Notes: a model not told the origin generated them from the sequence alone. DNA of 64,000 bases from Pusillimonas sp. MFBS29 (GCF_020687695.1 NZ_JAJEWL010000007.1:186001-250000); one strand, 5' to 3'; numbered from the stretch's first letter, positions 1 through 9,906 are shown. Program-made: numbers and translations.

Positions 1-18
1 ATCGCGCGGGCGACACGG

Positions 19-519
19 TCAGCGCATGCCGGCGAGATAGTCGTCGAGCTCCTGGGGCTTGATCTGCCCGAGTATTTTCGTGGAAATCTGGCCTTTTTCG
101 TCGAAAACAACCGTAAAAGGCAGGCCACCGTTCTTGTTGCCCAGATCACGCATCTGCTTGATGCCTGCATGGCCGGCAACCAGCAGCGGATAGCTGACCT
201 GCACCTTCTGGATGAACTTCTCGACATTCTTGGCCGTGTCTACAGCCAGCCCGACGAAATGCACCGAAGTATGCTTTTGATGCAACGCATCAAGATCAGG
301 CATCTCTTTGACGCACGGCGGACACCAGGTCGCCCAGAAATTCAGCACCAGTGGCTTGCCCAGATACTGCGTGAGCTCGATTTGCCCGCCCTGCAGGTCG
401 GGATAGGTGTGGCCGTAGAAGGGGTCGGTGGCGGCGTGGGCCTGCCAGACGGGCCCGAGCAGCCCGGCAGCGCCTGCCACAGCAGCTGCGGCCTGGCGCA
501 GAAATATTCGCCGTGTCAT
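19..519 (-). CDS. TlpA/ResA-like thioredoxin-fold protein, exported
   Basis: 166-residue thiol-disulfide protein. The redox motif WCPPC lies at residues 65-69, after the hydrophobic strand LVLNFWAT, and a cis-proline context (GGLPFTVVF) follows near residue 133, as in TlpA/ResA/DsbE-type reductases that act in the periplasm, often in cytochrome c maturation. The N-terminus TRRIFLRQ followed by an Ala/Gly-rich stretch and QAHA looks like a twin-arginine signal peptide with a cleavage site near residue 29. It reads away from mpl, which starts about 100 bp away. The redox fold is clear; the partner protein cannot be told from the sequence. Confidence 0.88.
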   Translation of the reverse strand: MTRRIFLRQAAAAVAGAAGLLGPVWQAHAATDPFYGHTYPDLQGGQIELTQYLGKPLVLNFWATWCPPCVKEMPDLDALHQKHTSVHFVGLAVDTAKNVEKFIQKVQVSYPLLVAGHAGIKQMRDLGNKNGGLPFTVVFDEKGQISTKILGQIKPQELDDYLAGMR

Positions 520-616
520 GGTAATAGGTGTCCGGTAAAGGTCAATCAGCCTGTTGATGATAGCACCCCCTCAACTGGGCGGCCAGAATCACTACAATAA
601 GCCCCGGAGGATAGAA

Positions 617-1975
617 ATGCATCTACATATACTTGGGATCTGCGGCACCTTTATGGGTGGACTGGCACTGATCGCCCGCTCCGCGGGACACACCGTAACA
701 GGCTGCGACGCCGGCGTGTACCCTCCCATGAGCACCCAATTGCAAGAGCAGGGCATACGGCTGACAGAAGGCTTCGAGGCCGACCAGCTTGCGCTCAAGC
801 CCGACCTGTTCGTTGTGGGTAACGTGGTAACCCGCGGCAATCCCCTGATGGAAGCCATCCTGGACCAGGGGCTGCCCTATACGTCGGGGCCGCAGTGGCT
901 GGGCGAGCATGTGCTGCAGGGCCAGCATGTGCTGGCCGTTGCCGGCACTCACGGCAAAACCACAACCAGCTCGATGCTTGCATGGATACTCGAGCATGCC
1001 GGCCGGCAACCCAATTTCCTGATCGGCGGCATTGCCGATGACCTGCAGGTTTCCGCACGCTATCAGGCCGACCGATCCTTGTTCGTGATCGAAGCGGATG
1101 AATACGATACTGCCTTCTTCGACAAGCGTTCCAAGTTCGTCCACTACCGTCCTCGCACGGCAATCCTGAACAACCTTGAGTTCGACCATGCCGACATCTT
1201 TCCCGACCTGGCCGCTATAGAAACCCAGTTCCATCATCTTGTGCGCACCATTGCGTCGCAGGGTCGCATCATACGTCCCGCCATTGACACCGCACTGGAC
1301 AGCGTACTGGCCCGAGGCTGCTGGACCCCGGTCCAGACTTTTGGTCCCGATGGTCTGTGGCAGGCCCATGTCGGCGACCACGCCAGCCATTTCGAGGTCA
1401 CGCGCCAGGATGACCTTATCGGCACCATCACCTGGTCGCTTACCGGCCCGCACAACCGGATGAATGCGCTGGCCGCCCTGGCTGCCGCAGAGCACCTGGG
1501 CATCAGCCCCGAGGCCGGTGTCGAAGCTCTGTGCGCATTCAAGGGCGTGAAGCGACGCATGGAGTTACGCGGCACGGTCAATCAGGTTGACGTCTACGAC
1601 GATTTTGCACACCACCCGACTGCCATCGCCACCACACTGGCCGGCTTGCGCAAACAAGTGGGCCAACGGCGGATTCTGGCCGTACTCGAGCCCCGGTCCA
1701 ACACCATGAAGCTGGGCGCAATGGCCTCGCGCCTGCCCGACGCCCTGAGCCAGGCCGATCTGGTCTTTTGTTTCGGGGCCGCCAGCGGCAAGCACGCACT
1801 GGGCTGGGATCCGGACCAGGTGCTGGCGCCGCTGGGTGATCGAGCCTCCAGCTACTCCGATCTGGATAAAATGGTAGATGCCATCTGCCGGACGGCCCAG
1901 CCTGGCGACTCTGTCCTGGTCATGAGCAACGGCGGTTTCGGCGGCATACACCAGAAGCTGTTGAACGGCTTATAA
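617..1975 (+). CDS. mpl: UDP-N-acetylmuramate:L-Ala-gamma-D-Glu-meso-DAP ligase
   Basis: 452 residues, typical for Mpl, the cytoplasmic ligase that attaches recycled murein tripeptide to UDP-MurNAc. The N-terminal Rossmann motif GICGTFMGG is at 8-16 and the ATP-binding loop GTHGKTT of the Mur ligase family at 110-116. The substrate-domain motif YDDFAHHP lies further on, where Mpl has it. The ATG at 617 was chosen because GGAGG sits 6 bp upstream and the protein then begins MHLHILGICG as in the family; an in-frame ATG at 554 would add 21 unrelated residues. yqiA follows in the same direction. Confidence 0.95.
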   Translation: MHLHILGICGTFMGGLALIARSAGHTVTGCDAGVYPPMSTQLQEQGIRLTEGFEADQLALKPDLFVVGNVVTRGNPLMEAILDQGLPYTSGPQWLGEHVLQGQHVLAVAGTHGKTTTSSMLAWILEHAGRQPNFLIGGIADDLQVSARYQADRSLFVIEADEYDTAFFDKRSKFVHYRPRTAILNNLEFDHADIFPDLAAIETQFHHLVRTIASQGRIIRPAIDTALDSVLARGCWTPVQTFGPDGLWQAHVGDHASHFEVTRQDDLIGTITWSLTGPHNRMNALAALAAAEHLGISPEAGVEALCAFKGVKRRMELRGTVNQVDVYDDFAHHPTAIATTLAGLRKQVGQRRILAVLEPRSNTMKLGAMASRLPDALSQADLVFCFGAASGKHALGWDPDQVLAPLGDRASSYSDLDKMVDAICRTAQPGDSVLVMSNGGFGGIHQKLLNGL

Positions 1976-2013
1976 GCCCGGGCTTGATGCCCTTCACTAC
2001 CGACAGGCACGCC

Positions 2014-2619
2014 ATGATCCTCTATCTGCACGGCTTTCGCTCTTCTCCCGACTCATACAAGGCCACCCTGATGGCGCAAGCCTTGCAGGACCGTGGCCTG
2101 GCCGACCGGTGGGTCTGCCCGCAACTGCCGGCCAGCCCGCAACAGGCACTGGCACTGGGCAACCATCTGATAGAGCAGGCGATCAAGACCCGTGGCCTGC
2201 GGCCCGGGCAAGACCTGGTCATTGCGGGATCATCGCTGGGAGGCTACTACGCCACCTGCCTGGCCGAACACTGGAAGGCCCGTGCCATCGTCATGAATCC
2301 CGTGGTGTATGCCGCACGCGACCTGGCCACCCAGGTGGGCGAGCACACCATGTATCATTCCGACGCACCGTTTGTATTTTTACCGGAGCATGTCGACGAA
2401 CTGGCTGCAATGGCAGTCGGCAAGCCGGCGCATCCGGAGCGCTACTACCTGTTGGCAGCCAAAGGCGACGAAGTGCTGGACTGGCATGAAATGGCTGACT
2501 GGTATCGCGGCAGCAAGGGCCACATCCTGGAAGGCAGCGATCACGGCATTTCAGATTTCGACCAATACCTGCCTGACGTCCTGGCATTTGCGCTGCCTGG
2601 CAACGCCTCTTCAAACTAA
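2014..2619 (+). CDS. yqiA: YqiA-family alpha/beta-hydrolase (esterase)
   Basis: 201 residues. An oxyanion-hole motif LHGF (5-8) and a nucleophile elbow GSSLG (72-76, Ser74) define the YqiA/UPF0227 esterase family; the late GSDHGISDF segment would supply the catalytic His. E. coli YqiA hydrolyses short acyl esters in vitro and its cell role is not settled. The ATG at 2014 gives the family start MILYLHGF; TTG 1984 and ATG 1987 are alternatives with poorer fit. It lies 38 bp after mpl and 52 bp before the RNase II-family gene, so these are probably one transcript. Confidence 0.85.
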   Translation: MILYLHGFRSSPDSYKATLMAQALQDRGLADRWVCPQLPASPQQALALGNHLIEQAIKTRGLRPGQDLVIAGSSLGGYYATCLAEHWKARAIVMNPVVYAARDLATQVGEHTMYHSDAPFVFLPEHVDELAAMAVGKPAHPERYYLLAAKGDEVLDWHEMADWYRGSKGHILEGSDHGISDFDQYLPDVLAFALPGNASSN

Positions 2620-2671
2620 ACTAACACCTTTACCCAACGATGTGCAGCCATGCACATCCCATCGGATCATT

Positions 2672-4558
2672 ATGTACGTTCTTTACGAAGAAAGCGGCAA
2701 CTTCAAGGCGCAGAAAATCTTCTCCCAAAGCGACTCCACCATGCAGGTGGAGTCGGAATCAGGCAAGCGCAGCAAAATAAAGAACACCGCCGTGCTGTTC
2801 AGCTTTGAGCAGCCTGCACCGGCCGAACTGCTGGAGCAGGCGCAGGCATTGGCGCAAACTTTGGAAATTGATTTTCTGTGGGAATGTGCCCCCCAGGAGG
2901 AATTTGAAGCGACCGTCTTTGCCGAAGACTATTTCGGCCATGTACCCAACGCCGTGGAAAAGGCCGCCCTGATCTTCGCCTTGAATAGCGCCCCCGCCTA
3001 TTTCCATCGGCGCGGCAAGGGCTGCTATCGCCCTGCCCCGCCCGACATACTGGCTGCCGCGCTGGCCGCCATTGAAAAGAAACAGGCCCAGGCCGCCCTG
3101 CAACAAGAGTGGATAGACCAGATGGTAGCCGGCAAGCTGCCCGAGCCCATCGCCCAGGTGGCCGACACGCTGCTTACCCGTCCTGATAAAAACTCCATGC
3201 AATGGAAAGCTTTCGAGGCGGCGGTAGGCAAGGTCGGCACCAGTCCCGAACAGTTGCTGCTGTCGCTGGGTGCCTGGCCGCATCCGCTGGCCCTGCATCA
3301 ACATCGATTCCTGTCCACGCACTTCCCCAAGGGCACACAGTTCGCACCGGTGTCGCTGGGCGAGATTGGCAAAGACCTGCCATTCGCCGATGTCACGGCC
3401 TATTCGGTGGATGACACCAGTACCATAGAAGTTGATGACGCCCTGTCGGTTACGCCCGTAGACGGCGATATTGTCAAGGTGGGCATACATATTGCCGTGC
3501 CAGGCCTGGCCATCAGCCGTGACAACGACTTCGACAAGCTGGCCCGCAGCCGCATGTCCACCGTTTACATTCCCGGTCTGAAGATTCCCATGCTGCCCGG
3601 TGAACTGATCAGCGCATTTTCTCTGGATGCAGGACAGCCCCGTCCGGCCCTGTCTCTGTACGTAACGGCAAATCTGGCGACCGGCGAGCTGCTGTCATCC
3701 GAGACACGGGTGGAGCGGATCACGGTAAAGGAAAACCTGCGCCACAACACACTGGACGAGCAGGTAACCGAAGAGGCGCTGGACAACCCGCAAGCTCCAT
3801 TGCCTTACGGTGAATGGCTGCGTCCACTATGGCGCCTGGCAACACACCTGGCCGCCCAACGCGAACAGATACGAGGCAAACCCGAGAACAACAACCGGGT
3901 CGAATACTCGTTTGTGCTGGATGGTCCGCATGATGATCCGGCATCTACCGTGCACCTGGTACCGCGCCGGCGCAATGCGCCGCTGGACCGGCTGGTGGCC
4001 GAATACATGATACTGGCCAACAATCTGTGGGGCGGCCTGCTGGCGCAACATGGCGTACCCGGCATTTATCGCTCGCAACAGACGGGCCGCGTGCGCATGT
4101 CTACCCATGCCCTGCCGCACGAAGCCATAGGTGTACCTCAATATGCCTGGTCCACGTCACCTCTGAGGCGCTATGTAGACCTGATCAACCAGGGCCAGAT
4201 ACTGGCAGCAGCCGAGCACGGTGTTTCCGCACGCCTGGTCGCACCTTTCAAGCCCAAGGATGCCGACCTGTACGCCATTATCGGGGCCTTCGAGTCACAG
4301 TACACCGCCTGGGGCGACTATCAATCGTCCATGGAGCGCTACTGGTGCCTGCGCTGGTTGCAGCAACAAGGCACCAGCACCATACAGGGCAGCGTCATAC
4401 GCGATGATCTGGTACGCCTGGACTGCGCACCTTTTGTGACCCGGGTTGCTTCCCTGCCCGAGCTGGAGCGTGGTCAGATCGTGACGCTCGACATTCTGGG
4501 CTTTGACGAACTGGCGCTGGAGCTGGACTGCCGGCTGCGCGAAGTGGTTGCGGCCTGA
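2672..4558 (+). CDS. RNase II-family (RNB) 3'-5' exoribonuclease
   Basis: 628-residue RNB-domain protein of the short betaproteobacterial type, predicted to degrade RNA processively from the 3' end. The catalytic acidic cluster reads VDDTSTIEVDDA at 246-257. Compared with E. coli RNase II, the Asp201, Asp209 and Asp210 equivalents are present (D247, D255, D256), but the Asp207 position is Glu253. The ending segment YAWSTSPLRRYVDLINQ is the conserved RNB motif with its two arginines. The ATG at 2672 gives a natural start (MYVLYEESGNFK). The frame stays open upstream to 2309, but that part is only the shifted shadow of yqiA. The exact class (RNase II or relative) is uncertain. Confidence 0.88.
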   Translation: MYVLYEESGNFKAQKIFSQSDSTMQVESESGKRSKIKNTAVLFSFEQPAPAELLEQAQALAQTLEIDFLWECAPQEEFEATVFAEDYFGHVPNAVEKAALIFALNSAPAYFHRRGKGCYRPAPPDILAAALAAIEKKQAQAALQQEWIDQMVAGKLPEPIAQVADTLLTRPDKNSMQWKAFEAAVGKVGTSPEQLLLSLGAWPHPLALHQHRFLSTHFPKGTQFAPVSLGEIGKDLPFADVTAYSVDDTSTIEVDDALSVTPVDGDIVKVGIHIAVPGLAISRDNDFDKLARSRMSTVYIPGLKIPMLPGELISAFSLDAGQPRPALSLYVTANLATGELLSSETRVERITVKENLRHNTLDEQVTEEALDNPQAPLPYGEWLRPLWRLATHLAAQREQIRGKPENNNRVEYSFVLDGPHDDPASTVHLVPRRRNAPLDRLVAEYMILANNLWGGLLAQHGVPGIYRSQQTGRVRMSTHALPHEAIGVPQYAWSTSPLRRYVDLINQGQILAAAEHGVSARLVAPFKPKDADLYAIIGAFESQYTAWGDYQSSMERYWCLRWLQQQGTSTIQGSVIRDDLVRLDCAPFVTRVASLPELERGQIVTLDILGFDELALELDCRLREVVAA

Positions 4559-4576
4559 GGCGCTGCGCCGACCGGT

Positions 4577-5464
4577 ATGCAGAGCGCGCCTACCCCTGCC
4601 ACCTTGCTGCGGATACCCCAAACCCGCAACGACTACCTGCGTATTGCGCTAGTGTTGTCAATGGCAATACACGCGCTGGTCCTGACCCTGCAGTTCGCGG
4701 TGCCGCCGGCGCCGGCGCCGGCATCAACGGTGCTGGAGGTCACCCTGGTGAATGCGCGATCGGAAACCGCGCCACTGCAACCCGAAATGCTCGCGCAGAA
4801 TCAGCTGCATGGCGGCGGCGAAGCCGAAACCGGGCAAGCCTCCACGCCATTGCCACGCACGGTAACGGAATCGGCCGACCAGGTTGTCCTGGCCGCGCTG
4901 CGCAAGCGTCAGCAAGAGCTTGAAGAAGAACAGCAACGCCTGTACACCCTGCTGGTGTCACGTCAGAAGACTGCACCCGAACGCCTGCAACCGGATCTGA
5001 ACGAACCCGCTGCCGACCGTGGCGACGATGAACTTGAACAGGACAGCCTCATACTGAATGCGCAGATCAGCGCCATCAAAGAGCGCATAGAGCAATACAA
5101 CGCACAGCCCAGGCGGCAATTTACGGGCCCTTCCACCCGCGCGGTGGACTATGCCGAATACGTCGAGGCCTGGCGCAGCAAGATACAGCTGCTCGGTACC
5201 CAGCATTATCCGGCCGAGGCAAGGGGAAAACTGTATGGCAGCCTGCAACTGACCGTCCATATAAAGGCTGACGGCTCACTGCTCAAGGTGGAAATCGATC
5301 GCCCCTCCAGCCATGCCGTCCTGAATCTTGCAGCAGCCCGTATCGTGCAGCTGGCGTCACCCTTCGCGCCCCTACCTCCGTCCATTGCAGAACACACCGA
5401 CGTGCTGGCCATTACGCGCACATGGCATTTTGAAAACGAAAACCTGACCACGAGCTCCCCATGA
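4577..5464 (+). CDS. TonB-like energy transducer / C-terminal TonB domain protein
   Basis: 295 residues with one N-terminal membrane anchor (about 22-42), a proline-rich stretch (PPAPAPAS), a glutamate/glutamine-rich likely coiled coil (about 107-180, QQELEEEQQRL) and a C-terminal TonB-like domain (about 205-290: HYPAEARGKLYGSLQLTV). No exbB/exbD gene is nearby, and this position between rnb and aroE is typical for the family in Burkholderiales. Its stop overlaps the aroE start (ATGA at 5461-5464), implying translational coupling. Whether it energises an outer-membrane receptor or serves the envelope otherwise cannot be decided here. Confidence 0.75.
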   Translation: MQSAPTPATLLRIPQTRNDYLRIALVLSMAIHALVLTLQFAVPPAPAPASTVLEVTLVNARSETAPLQPEMLAQNQLHGGGEAETGQASTPLPRTVTESADQVVLAALRKRQQELEEEQQRLYTLLVSRQKTAPERLQPDLNEPAADRGDDELEQDSLILNAQISAIKERIEQYNAQPRRQFTGPSTRAVDYAEYVEAWRSKIQLLGTQHYPAEARGKLYGSLQLTVHIKADGSLLKVEIDRPSSHAVLNLAAARIVQLASPFAPLPPSIAEHTDVLAITRTWHFENENLTTSSP

Positions 5465-6312
5465 CAACGACATCTCCCCTGCTCTTTGGCGTGGTCGGCA
5501 ATCCGATCAAGCACAGCCGCTCACCCTTCATACATGAAGCATTCGCCGCCCAGACCGGCATCACGCTGCGTTACGAGCGTATTCTGGCGCCGCTGGACGA
5601 GTTCGCCCGCACTTGCCATGAGTTCTTTGCACAAGGCGGATCAGGCCTGAACATCACCGTTCCGTTCAAGGAGCAGGCTTACACGCTGGCACAAGACCAC
5701 CTGACGACGCGTGCCCGCCTGGCAGGCGCCGTCAACACGCTGTGGATGCAGGATGGGCACGTGCATGGCTGCAATACCGACGGCGAGGGCTTGCTTACTG
5801 ACCTCAGGCGTCTTGACTGCGACCCGACCGGCAAGCAGATATTGCTGGTGGGCGCAGGTGGTGCCGCCCGGGGAGCGGTCTTCCCGCTGCTCGAAGCCGG
5901 CTGCACCAGCCTGCGCATAGTCAACCGCAGTCCTGAGCGTGCCGTTCAGCTGCGTGATCATGTTCTCGAACAACTGCCCCGATTCGCGCCAACGCTTTCG
6001 GCGGGCGGACTGGATCAGGCTCAAGGCCCATGGGACATTGTCATCAATGCCACGTCCAGCAGCCTGGGCGGCCTCCCGCCCGACCTGCCCGAAGGACTCT
6101 ATGCGCCCGGTGCCCTGGCCTATGACATGATGTACGGCAGCGAGGATACGGCTTTCATGGTGCAGGCCAGGGCCCAGGGGGCAGCAAGAGTGGCAGACGG
6201 CCTGGGCATGCTGGTTGGCCAGGCTGCAGCCAGCTATGCCATCTGGCACGGTGTGCGGCCCGACATAACATCCGTGCTTCAGGCCCTGCGTGGCGGGGCG
6301 TCCTATACTTGA
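5461..6312 (+). CDS. aroE: Shikimate dehydrogenase (NADP+)
   Basis: 283 residues; reduces 3-dehydroshikimate to shikimate in aromatic amino acid synthesis. The shikimate-binding motif SRSPFIHE is at 19-26, NITVPFK at 64-70 carries the catalytic Lys70, and the Asn/Asp pair in GCNTDGEG follows. The NADP loop GAGGAARG is in the second half. It overlaps the TonB-like gene by four bases and is followed by mtgA three bases after its stop, so rnb-tonB-aroE-mtgA look like an operon. Confidence 0.95.
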   Translation: MTTTSPLLFGVVGNPIKHSRSPFIHEAFAAQTGITLRYERILAPLDEFARTCHEFFAQGGSGLNITVPFKEQAYTLAQDHLTTRARLAGAVNTLWMQDGHVHGCNTDGEGLLTDLRRLDCDPTGKQILLVGAGGAARGAVFPLLEAGCTSLRIVNRSPERAVQLRDHVLEQLPRFAPTLSAGGLDQAQGPWDIVINATSSSLGGLPPDLPEGLYAPGALAYDMMYGSEDTAFMVQARAQGAARVADGLGMLVGQAAASYAIWHGVRPDITSVLQALRGGASYT

Positions 6313-6315
6313 CCC

Positions 6316-7035
6316 ATGAGTGCCCGAAGAATCAATAAAACCAAAGTGGTCGCTGTCGTCTTGCTGGCGGCAGTCGCGGCAAGCCTGCTTTACCTGTTCG
6401 GTCTGTTCGTGATGGTGCTGTGGCTCAGTGTGAAGAATCCCGGCAGCAGCGCCTTCATGAAGGCGACCCTGAACGAGCTCCGGGAGTCTGACCCCAAGGC
6501 CACCATCAAATACCAGTGGGTTCCTTACGACCAGATCAGCAAAAACCTGAAACGCGCGGTGGTGGCATCGGAAGACTCAGGCTTCGTCGCGCACGAAGGC
6601 GTCGAGTGGGAAGCCATACGCAAGGCCTGGGAATACAACCAGAAACAGGCCGATCGTGGCAAGAGCAAAAGGCGCGGCGGCTCAACCATTACGCAGCAGC
6701 TGGCCAAGAACCTGTTTTTGTCCGGATCACGTACCTATCTGCGCAAGGGCCAGGAACTGATCCTGGCCTACATGATAGAAATGATCATGAGTAAGGAACG
6801 CATACTCGAGCTCTATCTGAACATTGCCCAATGGGGCGCAGACACCTTCGGCGCCGAAGCGGCGGCAAGGCATTACTTCAAGACCAGTGCTGCACGCCTG
6901 AGCCAACACCAGTCAGCCAGGCTGGCGTCCATGCTGCCTAACCCTGTCTATTACGACACGCATCGCAATACCTCGTACCTGCGTTCGCGTACCAACACCA
7001 TACAAAAACGCATGCATCAGGTGGTTATCCCCTAG
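6316..7035 (+). CDS. mtgA: Monofunctional biosynthetic peptidoglycan transglycosylase
   Basis: 239 residues, the usual MtgA size. One N-terminal membrane helix (about 11-40) is followed by a GT51 domain: EDSGFVAHEGV holds the catalytic glutamate (motif 1), RGGSTITQQLAKNLFLS is motif 2, and KERILELYLNIAQWG is motif 3-4. It polymerises lipid II glycan strands in the periplasm without a transpeptidase domain. It begins three bases after aroE. Confidence 0.95.
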   Translation: MSARRINKTKVVAVVLLAAVAASLLYLFGLFVMVLWLSVKNPGSSAFMKATLNELRESDPKATIKYQWVPYDQISKNLKRAVVASEDSGFVAHEGVEWEAIRKAWEYNQKQADRGKSKRRGGSTITQQLAKNLFLSGSRTYLRKGQELILAYMIEMIMSKERILELYLNIAQWGADTFGAEAAARHYFKTSAARLSQHQSARLASMLPNPVYYDTHRNTSYLRSRTNTIQKRMHQVVIP

Positions 7036-7124
7036 ACGCGTCGTCGGGCCAGGGAAGCAGCATCGGCAAATGTTAAGCTTGCGGTTTCATCCGTGCTGGC
7101 CTGTTCAGGCATAAAATCAGTTCA

Positions 7125-8303
7125 ATGCGTACTGCTCGCCGTTACCTTGCCCGAGAAATCTATAGATCCACCGCCGTCGTCCTGATGGCGCTGATTGGTC
7201 TGTTCACGTTTTTCGCCCTCATCGAACAGCTGGAAGACATCAGCAATCAGTTCACCCTGCTCAATCTGTTCTACATGCAGGCGCTGGCCTTGCCGACAAC
7301 GCTGTATGACTTGCTCCCCATCGGGCTGCTGATCGGCGCCATATTGGCACTGGCGGGTCTGGCGCAGCGCAACGAGCTGGTTATCCTGCGCGTCTCGGGT
7401 GTCAGCGGCCTGAAGCTGCTGGCCATGCTCTGGATACTGACCATACCCCTGGTGTTTTGCGCCTTCCTGCTGTCTGAAATCATTACTCCGGCTGCCGAGA
7501 TCAAGTCCAGCGAAGCCAGCCTGACCCTATTGGGCAAGGCGGGTGGCGGCCGCCTGAACAGCGGATACTGGTTCAAGGAATCCGACGGCGACGATGGCAC
7601 ACGCATCATCAACATCGCACAGCTCAAGTCCGGTGGCAACGTCGCAGACGTCACGCTGTATGAGTTCAAGAACGGACAAGAGCTGGCCACCTACTCGGTA
7701 GCCAGCCGGGGGCATTTTTCCGAGGGCTCGCTGATCCTGAGCGAAGTGCAGCAAACCTCCATCGAGGTCAACTCCATCTCGACCCTGGCCGACGCGGTAC
7801 AGCCGCACGAGCCCCTGACCCACCTCGAAACCCTGCCCGAACGTACAATAACGACCAGCCTGACTCCGGAAAGGCTGATCGCGCGCATCCTGACGCCAGA
7901 GCGCATGTCCATACGTGTGCTGGTGGACTATATCGACTACCTGGAGAGCAATCACCTGCAAACTGAAAGGCAGGTGGTCGCCCTGTGGCGGAAAATGGCC
8001 TACCCATTTACCTTGCTGGTCATGATCACCATTGCAGCACCCATCAGTTTCATGCAGACACGCCGTGGCGGCGTGGGCAGCAAGGTCTTCATCGGCATTT
8101 TGCTGGGTGTGGGCTTTTTCATGCTGAACCAGCTTGCACTGAATGTGGGCATGCTGAACCAGTGGGCACCGTGGGTAACTGCGCTTGTGCCCAATCTGGC
8201 GGCATTGGGACTCGCACTGGGTGCGCTTACGCTCATGGAGAACCAGCATAACGTGCGGCGCTTCAACCAGACTCGCTGGCCCTGGAGTAAGTCCTCGGTA
8301 TGA
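7125..8303 (+). CDS. lptG: LPS export ABC transporter permease LptG
   Basis: 392 residues with the LptF/LptG architecture: N-terminal membrane helices (about 12-110), a periplasmic beta-jellyroll section (about 130-290) and C-terminal helices (about 290-375). The start [15 protein letters not shown] and the coupling-helix region around [17 protein letters not shown] are typical of LptG. It would pass lipopolysaccharide from the inner membrane to LptC/LptA, powered by LptB. The partner lptF, usually directly upstream, is absent; mtgA lies there instead, with an 89 bp gap containing a TAAAAT -10-like element. It overlaps apaH by four bases. Confidence 0.88.
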   Translation: MRTARRYLAREIYRSTAVVLMALIGLFTFFALIEQLEDISNQFTLLNLFYMQALALPTTLYDLLPIGLLIGAILALAGLAQRNELVILRVSGVSGLKLLAMLWILTIPLVFCAFLLSEIITPAAEIKSSEASLTLLGKAGGGRLNSGYWFKESDGDDGTRIINIAQLKSGGNVADVTLYEFKNGQELATYSVASRGHFSEGSLILSEVQQTSIEVNSISTLADAVQPHEPLTHLETLPERTITTSLTPERLIARILTPERMSIRVLVDYIDYLESNHLQTERQVVALWRKMAYPFTLLVMITIAAPISFMQTRRGGVGSKVFIGILLGVGFFMLNQLALNVGMLNQWAPWVTALVPNLAALGLALGALTLMENQHNVRRFNQTRWPWSKSSV

Positions 8304-9148
8304 ACCCTGCAGAAAACAGCTGTTCCAGCATCTGGATGATAGGCGACCTGCAAGGCTGCTGCATACCTTTGCAGAGCTTGCTGGCACACCCCGATATTGC
8401 CGCCGACCACGACGCCCGCCTCTGGTTCACAGGCGATCTGATCAACCGCGGGCCCGATTCACTGGGCACCCTGCGCACCGTCATGGCCCTGGGAGACCGC
8501 GCCCGTGTGGTGCTGGGCAATCATGACTTGCACTTGCTGGCCGTTGCCGCCGGCATCAGGAAACCGGGCAAATCAGACACGCTCAACGATATACTGAACG
8601 CACCCGATGCGCATGAGCTGCTGGATTGGCTGCGACATCGGCCGCTGGCACACTACGAGCAAGGCCACTTGATGGTGCATGCCGGAGTACTGCCTGCCTG
8701 GAGCCTGGAAAAAACCCTTGCGCTGGCCGCAGAAGCAGAAGCTGCGCTCAGGGGCCCTGACTGGAAGAATGCCCTGAAACACATGTATGGCAACGAGCCG
8801 GCATATTGGGATGAGACACTGCAGGGCCATGACCGGCGACGCGTGATTATCAATGCCCTGACCCGCATACGCATGTGCACAAGCCAGGGCCATATGGAGT
8901 TCACTCATAAAGGCGCGCCCGACGATGATGGCGACCTTCTGCCCTGGTTCGATGTGCCAGGCCGCGCCATGCAGGGCACCACCGTTGCATTCGGCCACTG
9001 GTCTACCCTGGGCCTGCTGCTTCGCCCCGATGCCGTCTGCCTGGACACGGGTTGTGTATGGGGCCGCCAGCTGACGGCGCTACGCCTGCATGATCGCAAG
9101 CTGGTGCAAATTGCCTGCCATCAATATCAGGAGCCGGGTCGTCACTGA
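8300..9148 (+). CDS. apaH: Symmetrical diadenosine tetraphosphatase (Ap4A hydrolase)
   Basis: 282 residues of the metallophosphatase superfamily. The block GDLQGCC (14-20), then [10 protein letters not shown], then [11 protein letters not shown] gives the metal-binding D-x-H / GD-x-x-x-RG / GNHD signature; D-x-Q-G-C at the first site is normal for ApaH. It splits Ap4A into two ADP and can remove Np4-type RNA caps. The start overlaps the lptG stop (ATGA), suggesting coupling. The final codons run 7 bp into the convergent acyltransferase gene. Confidence 0.93.
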   Translation: MNPAENSCSSIWMIGDLQGCCIPLQSLLAHPDIAADHDARLWFTGDLINRGPDSLGTLRTVMALGDRARVVLGNHDLHLLAVAAGIRKPGKSDTLNDILNAPDAHELLDWLRHRPLAHYEQGHLMVHAGVLPAWSLEKTLALAAEAEAALRGPDWKNALKHMYGNEPAYWDETLQGHDRRRVIINALTRIRMCTSQGHMEFTHKGAPDDDGDLLPWFDVPGRAMQGTTVAFGHWSTLGLLLRPDAVCLDTGCVWGRQLTALRLHDRKLVQIACHQYQEPGRH

Positions 9149-9894
9149 GCGCCGGTACCGGTCACCGCCCGGCGTATGAGGTGATGGGCACGGGACGCGG
9201 CATGACTGCGCCCCAACTGCTCGCACTCCCGGGCAGAAATCACATCCAGAAAATCGACTTCAACTACGACCCCTGTCGTACGCAGCAGATACCACAGGTT
9301 CTGCACCAAGGTCTGCTCGCCCACAAAAGCCACATAGTCGCTGCGTTGCCCGCGATGAAAAAACCGCAGCGCCACCGGCTGCACATCAACCTGTGCCCGC
9401 AACGCGGCATCGAAGAGGCTGGCATGGAAGGGACCAACATCCAGCCCGCTGGACGTGGTGCCTTCCGGGAACAGACTGACCGCCTGACCCTGGCTGAAAC
9501 AACGCTGCATCTGCTCGGTCACCGACCGGATGGCGGCGCGATTGCCTCTTTCGATAAACACCGTATTCATGCCCCGCGCCAGCCAGCCGATGAGCGGCCA
9601 ACGCCGTATGTCGCTCTTGGCCACAAAGGCTGTGGTGCGAACACTGTTCAGTACGAAGATATCAACCCAGGACACGTGGTTGACGACCCACAGCGCCGCA
9701 CCGGTCTGTGCCGGCTTGCCATGCACTCGCATGCGGACACCGCAAAACCACATCAGCAGCCGCGACCAGTGCCGGCCCATGGCCTGCCGCACCCCTATGG
9801 GGGCCAGAGGAAAAATCAGGGCAATGCAGAACAAACCCGAAAGCAGCATCAACACGACACAGACTGCACGCAACACAAAAAGCAGTATCCCCAA
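9142..9894 (-). CDS. PlsC-type lysophospholipid acyltransferase
   Basis: 250 residues; converts lysophosphatidic acid to phosphatidic acid at the inner membrane. One or two N-terminal hydrophobic segments precede the acyltransferase motif NHVSWVDI (HX4D); further on is FPEGTTSSG, the substrate-binding motif. The reading frame starts with TTG at 9894 (no ATG occurs until residue 16), with an AGAGAG stretch a few bases upstream, so the TTG start is likely real. It follows ruvX by 12 bp in a yqgE-ruvX-plsC operon. Whether it is the housekeeping PlsC or a paralog such as an ornithine-lipid enzyme is not visible. Confidence 0.88.
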   Translation of the reverse strand: MGILLFVLRAVCVVLMLLSGLFCIALIFPLAPIGVRQAMGRHWSRLLMWFCGVRMRVHGKPAQTGAALWVVNHVSWVDIFVLNSVRTTAFVAKSDIRRWPLIGWLARGMNTVFIERGNRAAIRSVTEQMQRCFSQGQAVSLFPEGTTSSGLDVGPFHASLFDAALRAQVDVQPVALRFFHRGQRSDYVAFVGEQTLVQNLWYLLRTTGVVVEVDFLDVISARECEQLGRSHAASRAHHLIRRAVTGTGAQ

Positions 9895-9906
9895 ATTCGT
9901 CTCTCT

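Noticed and set aside
623-1495. Long minus-strand open frame (290 codons) inside mpl
   Set aside because: It is the antisense shadow of a well-recognised gene with family motifs on the plus strand; the translated product resembles no family.
2309-2671. N-terminal extension of the RNase II-family protein
   Set aside because: The 121 extra codons overlap yqiA in another frame and read like its shadow; family homology begins at 2672.
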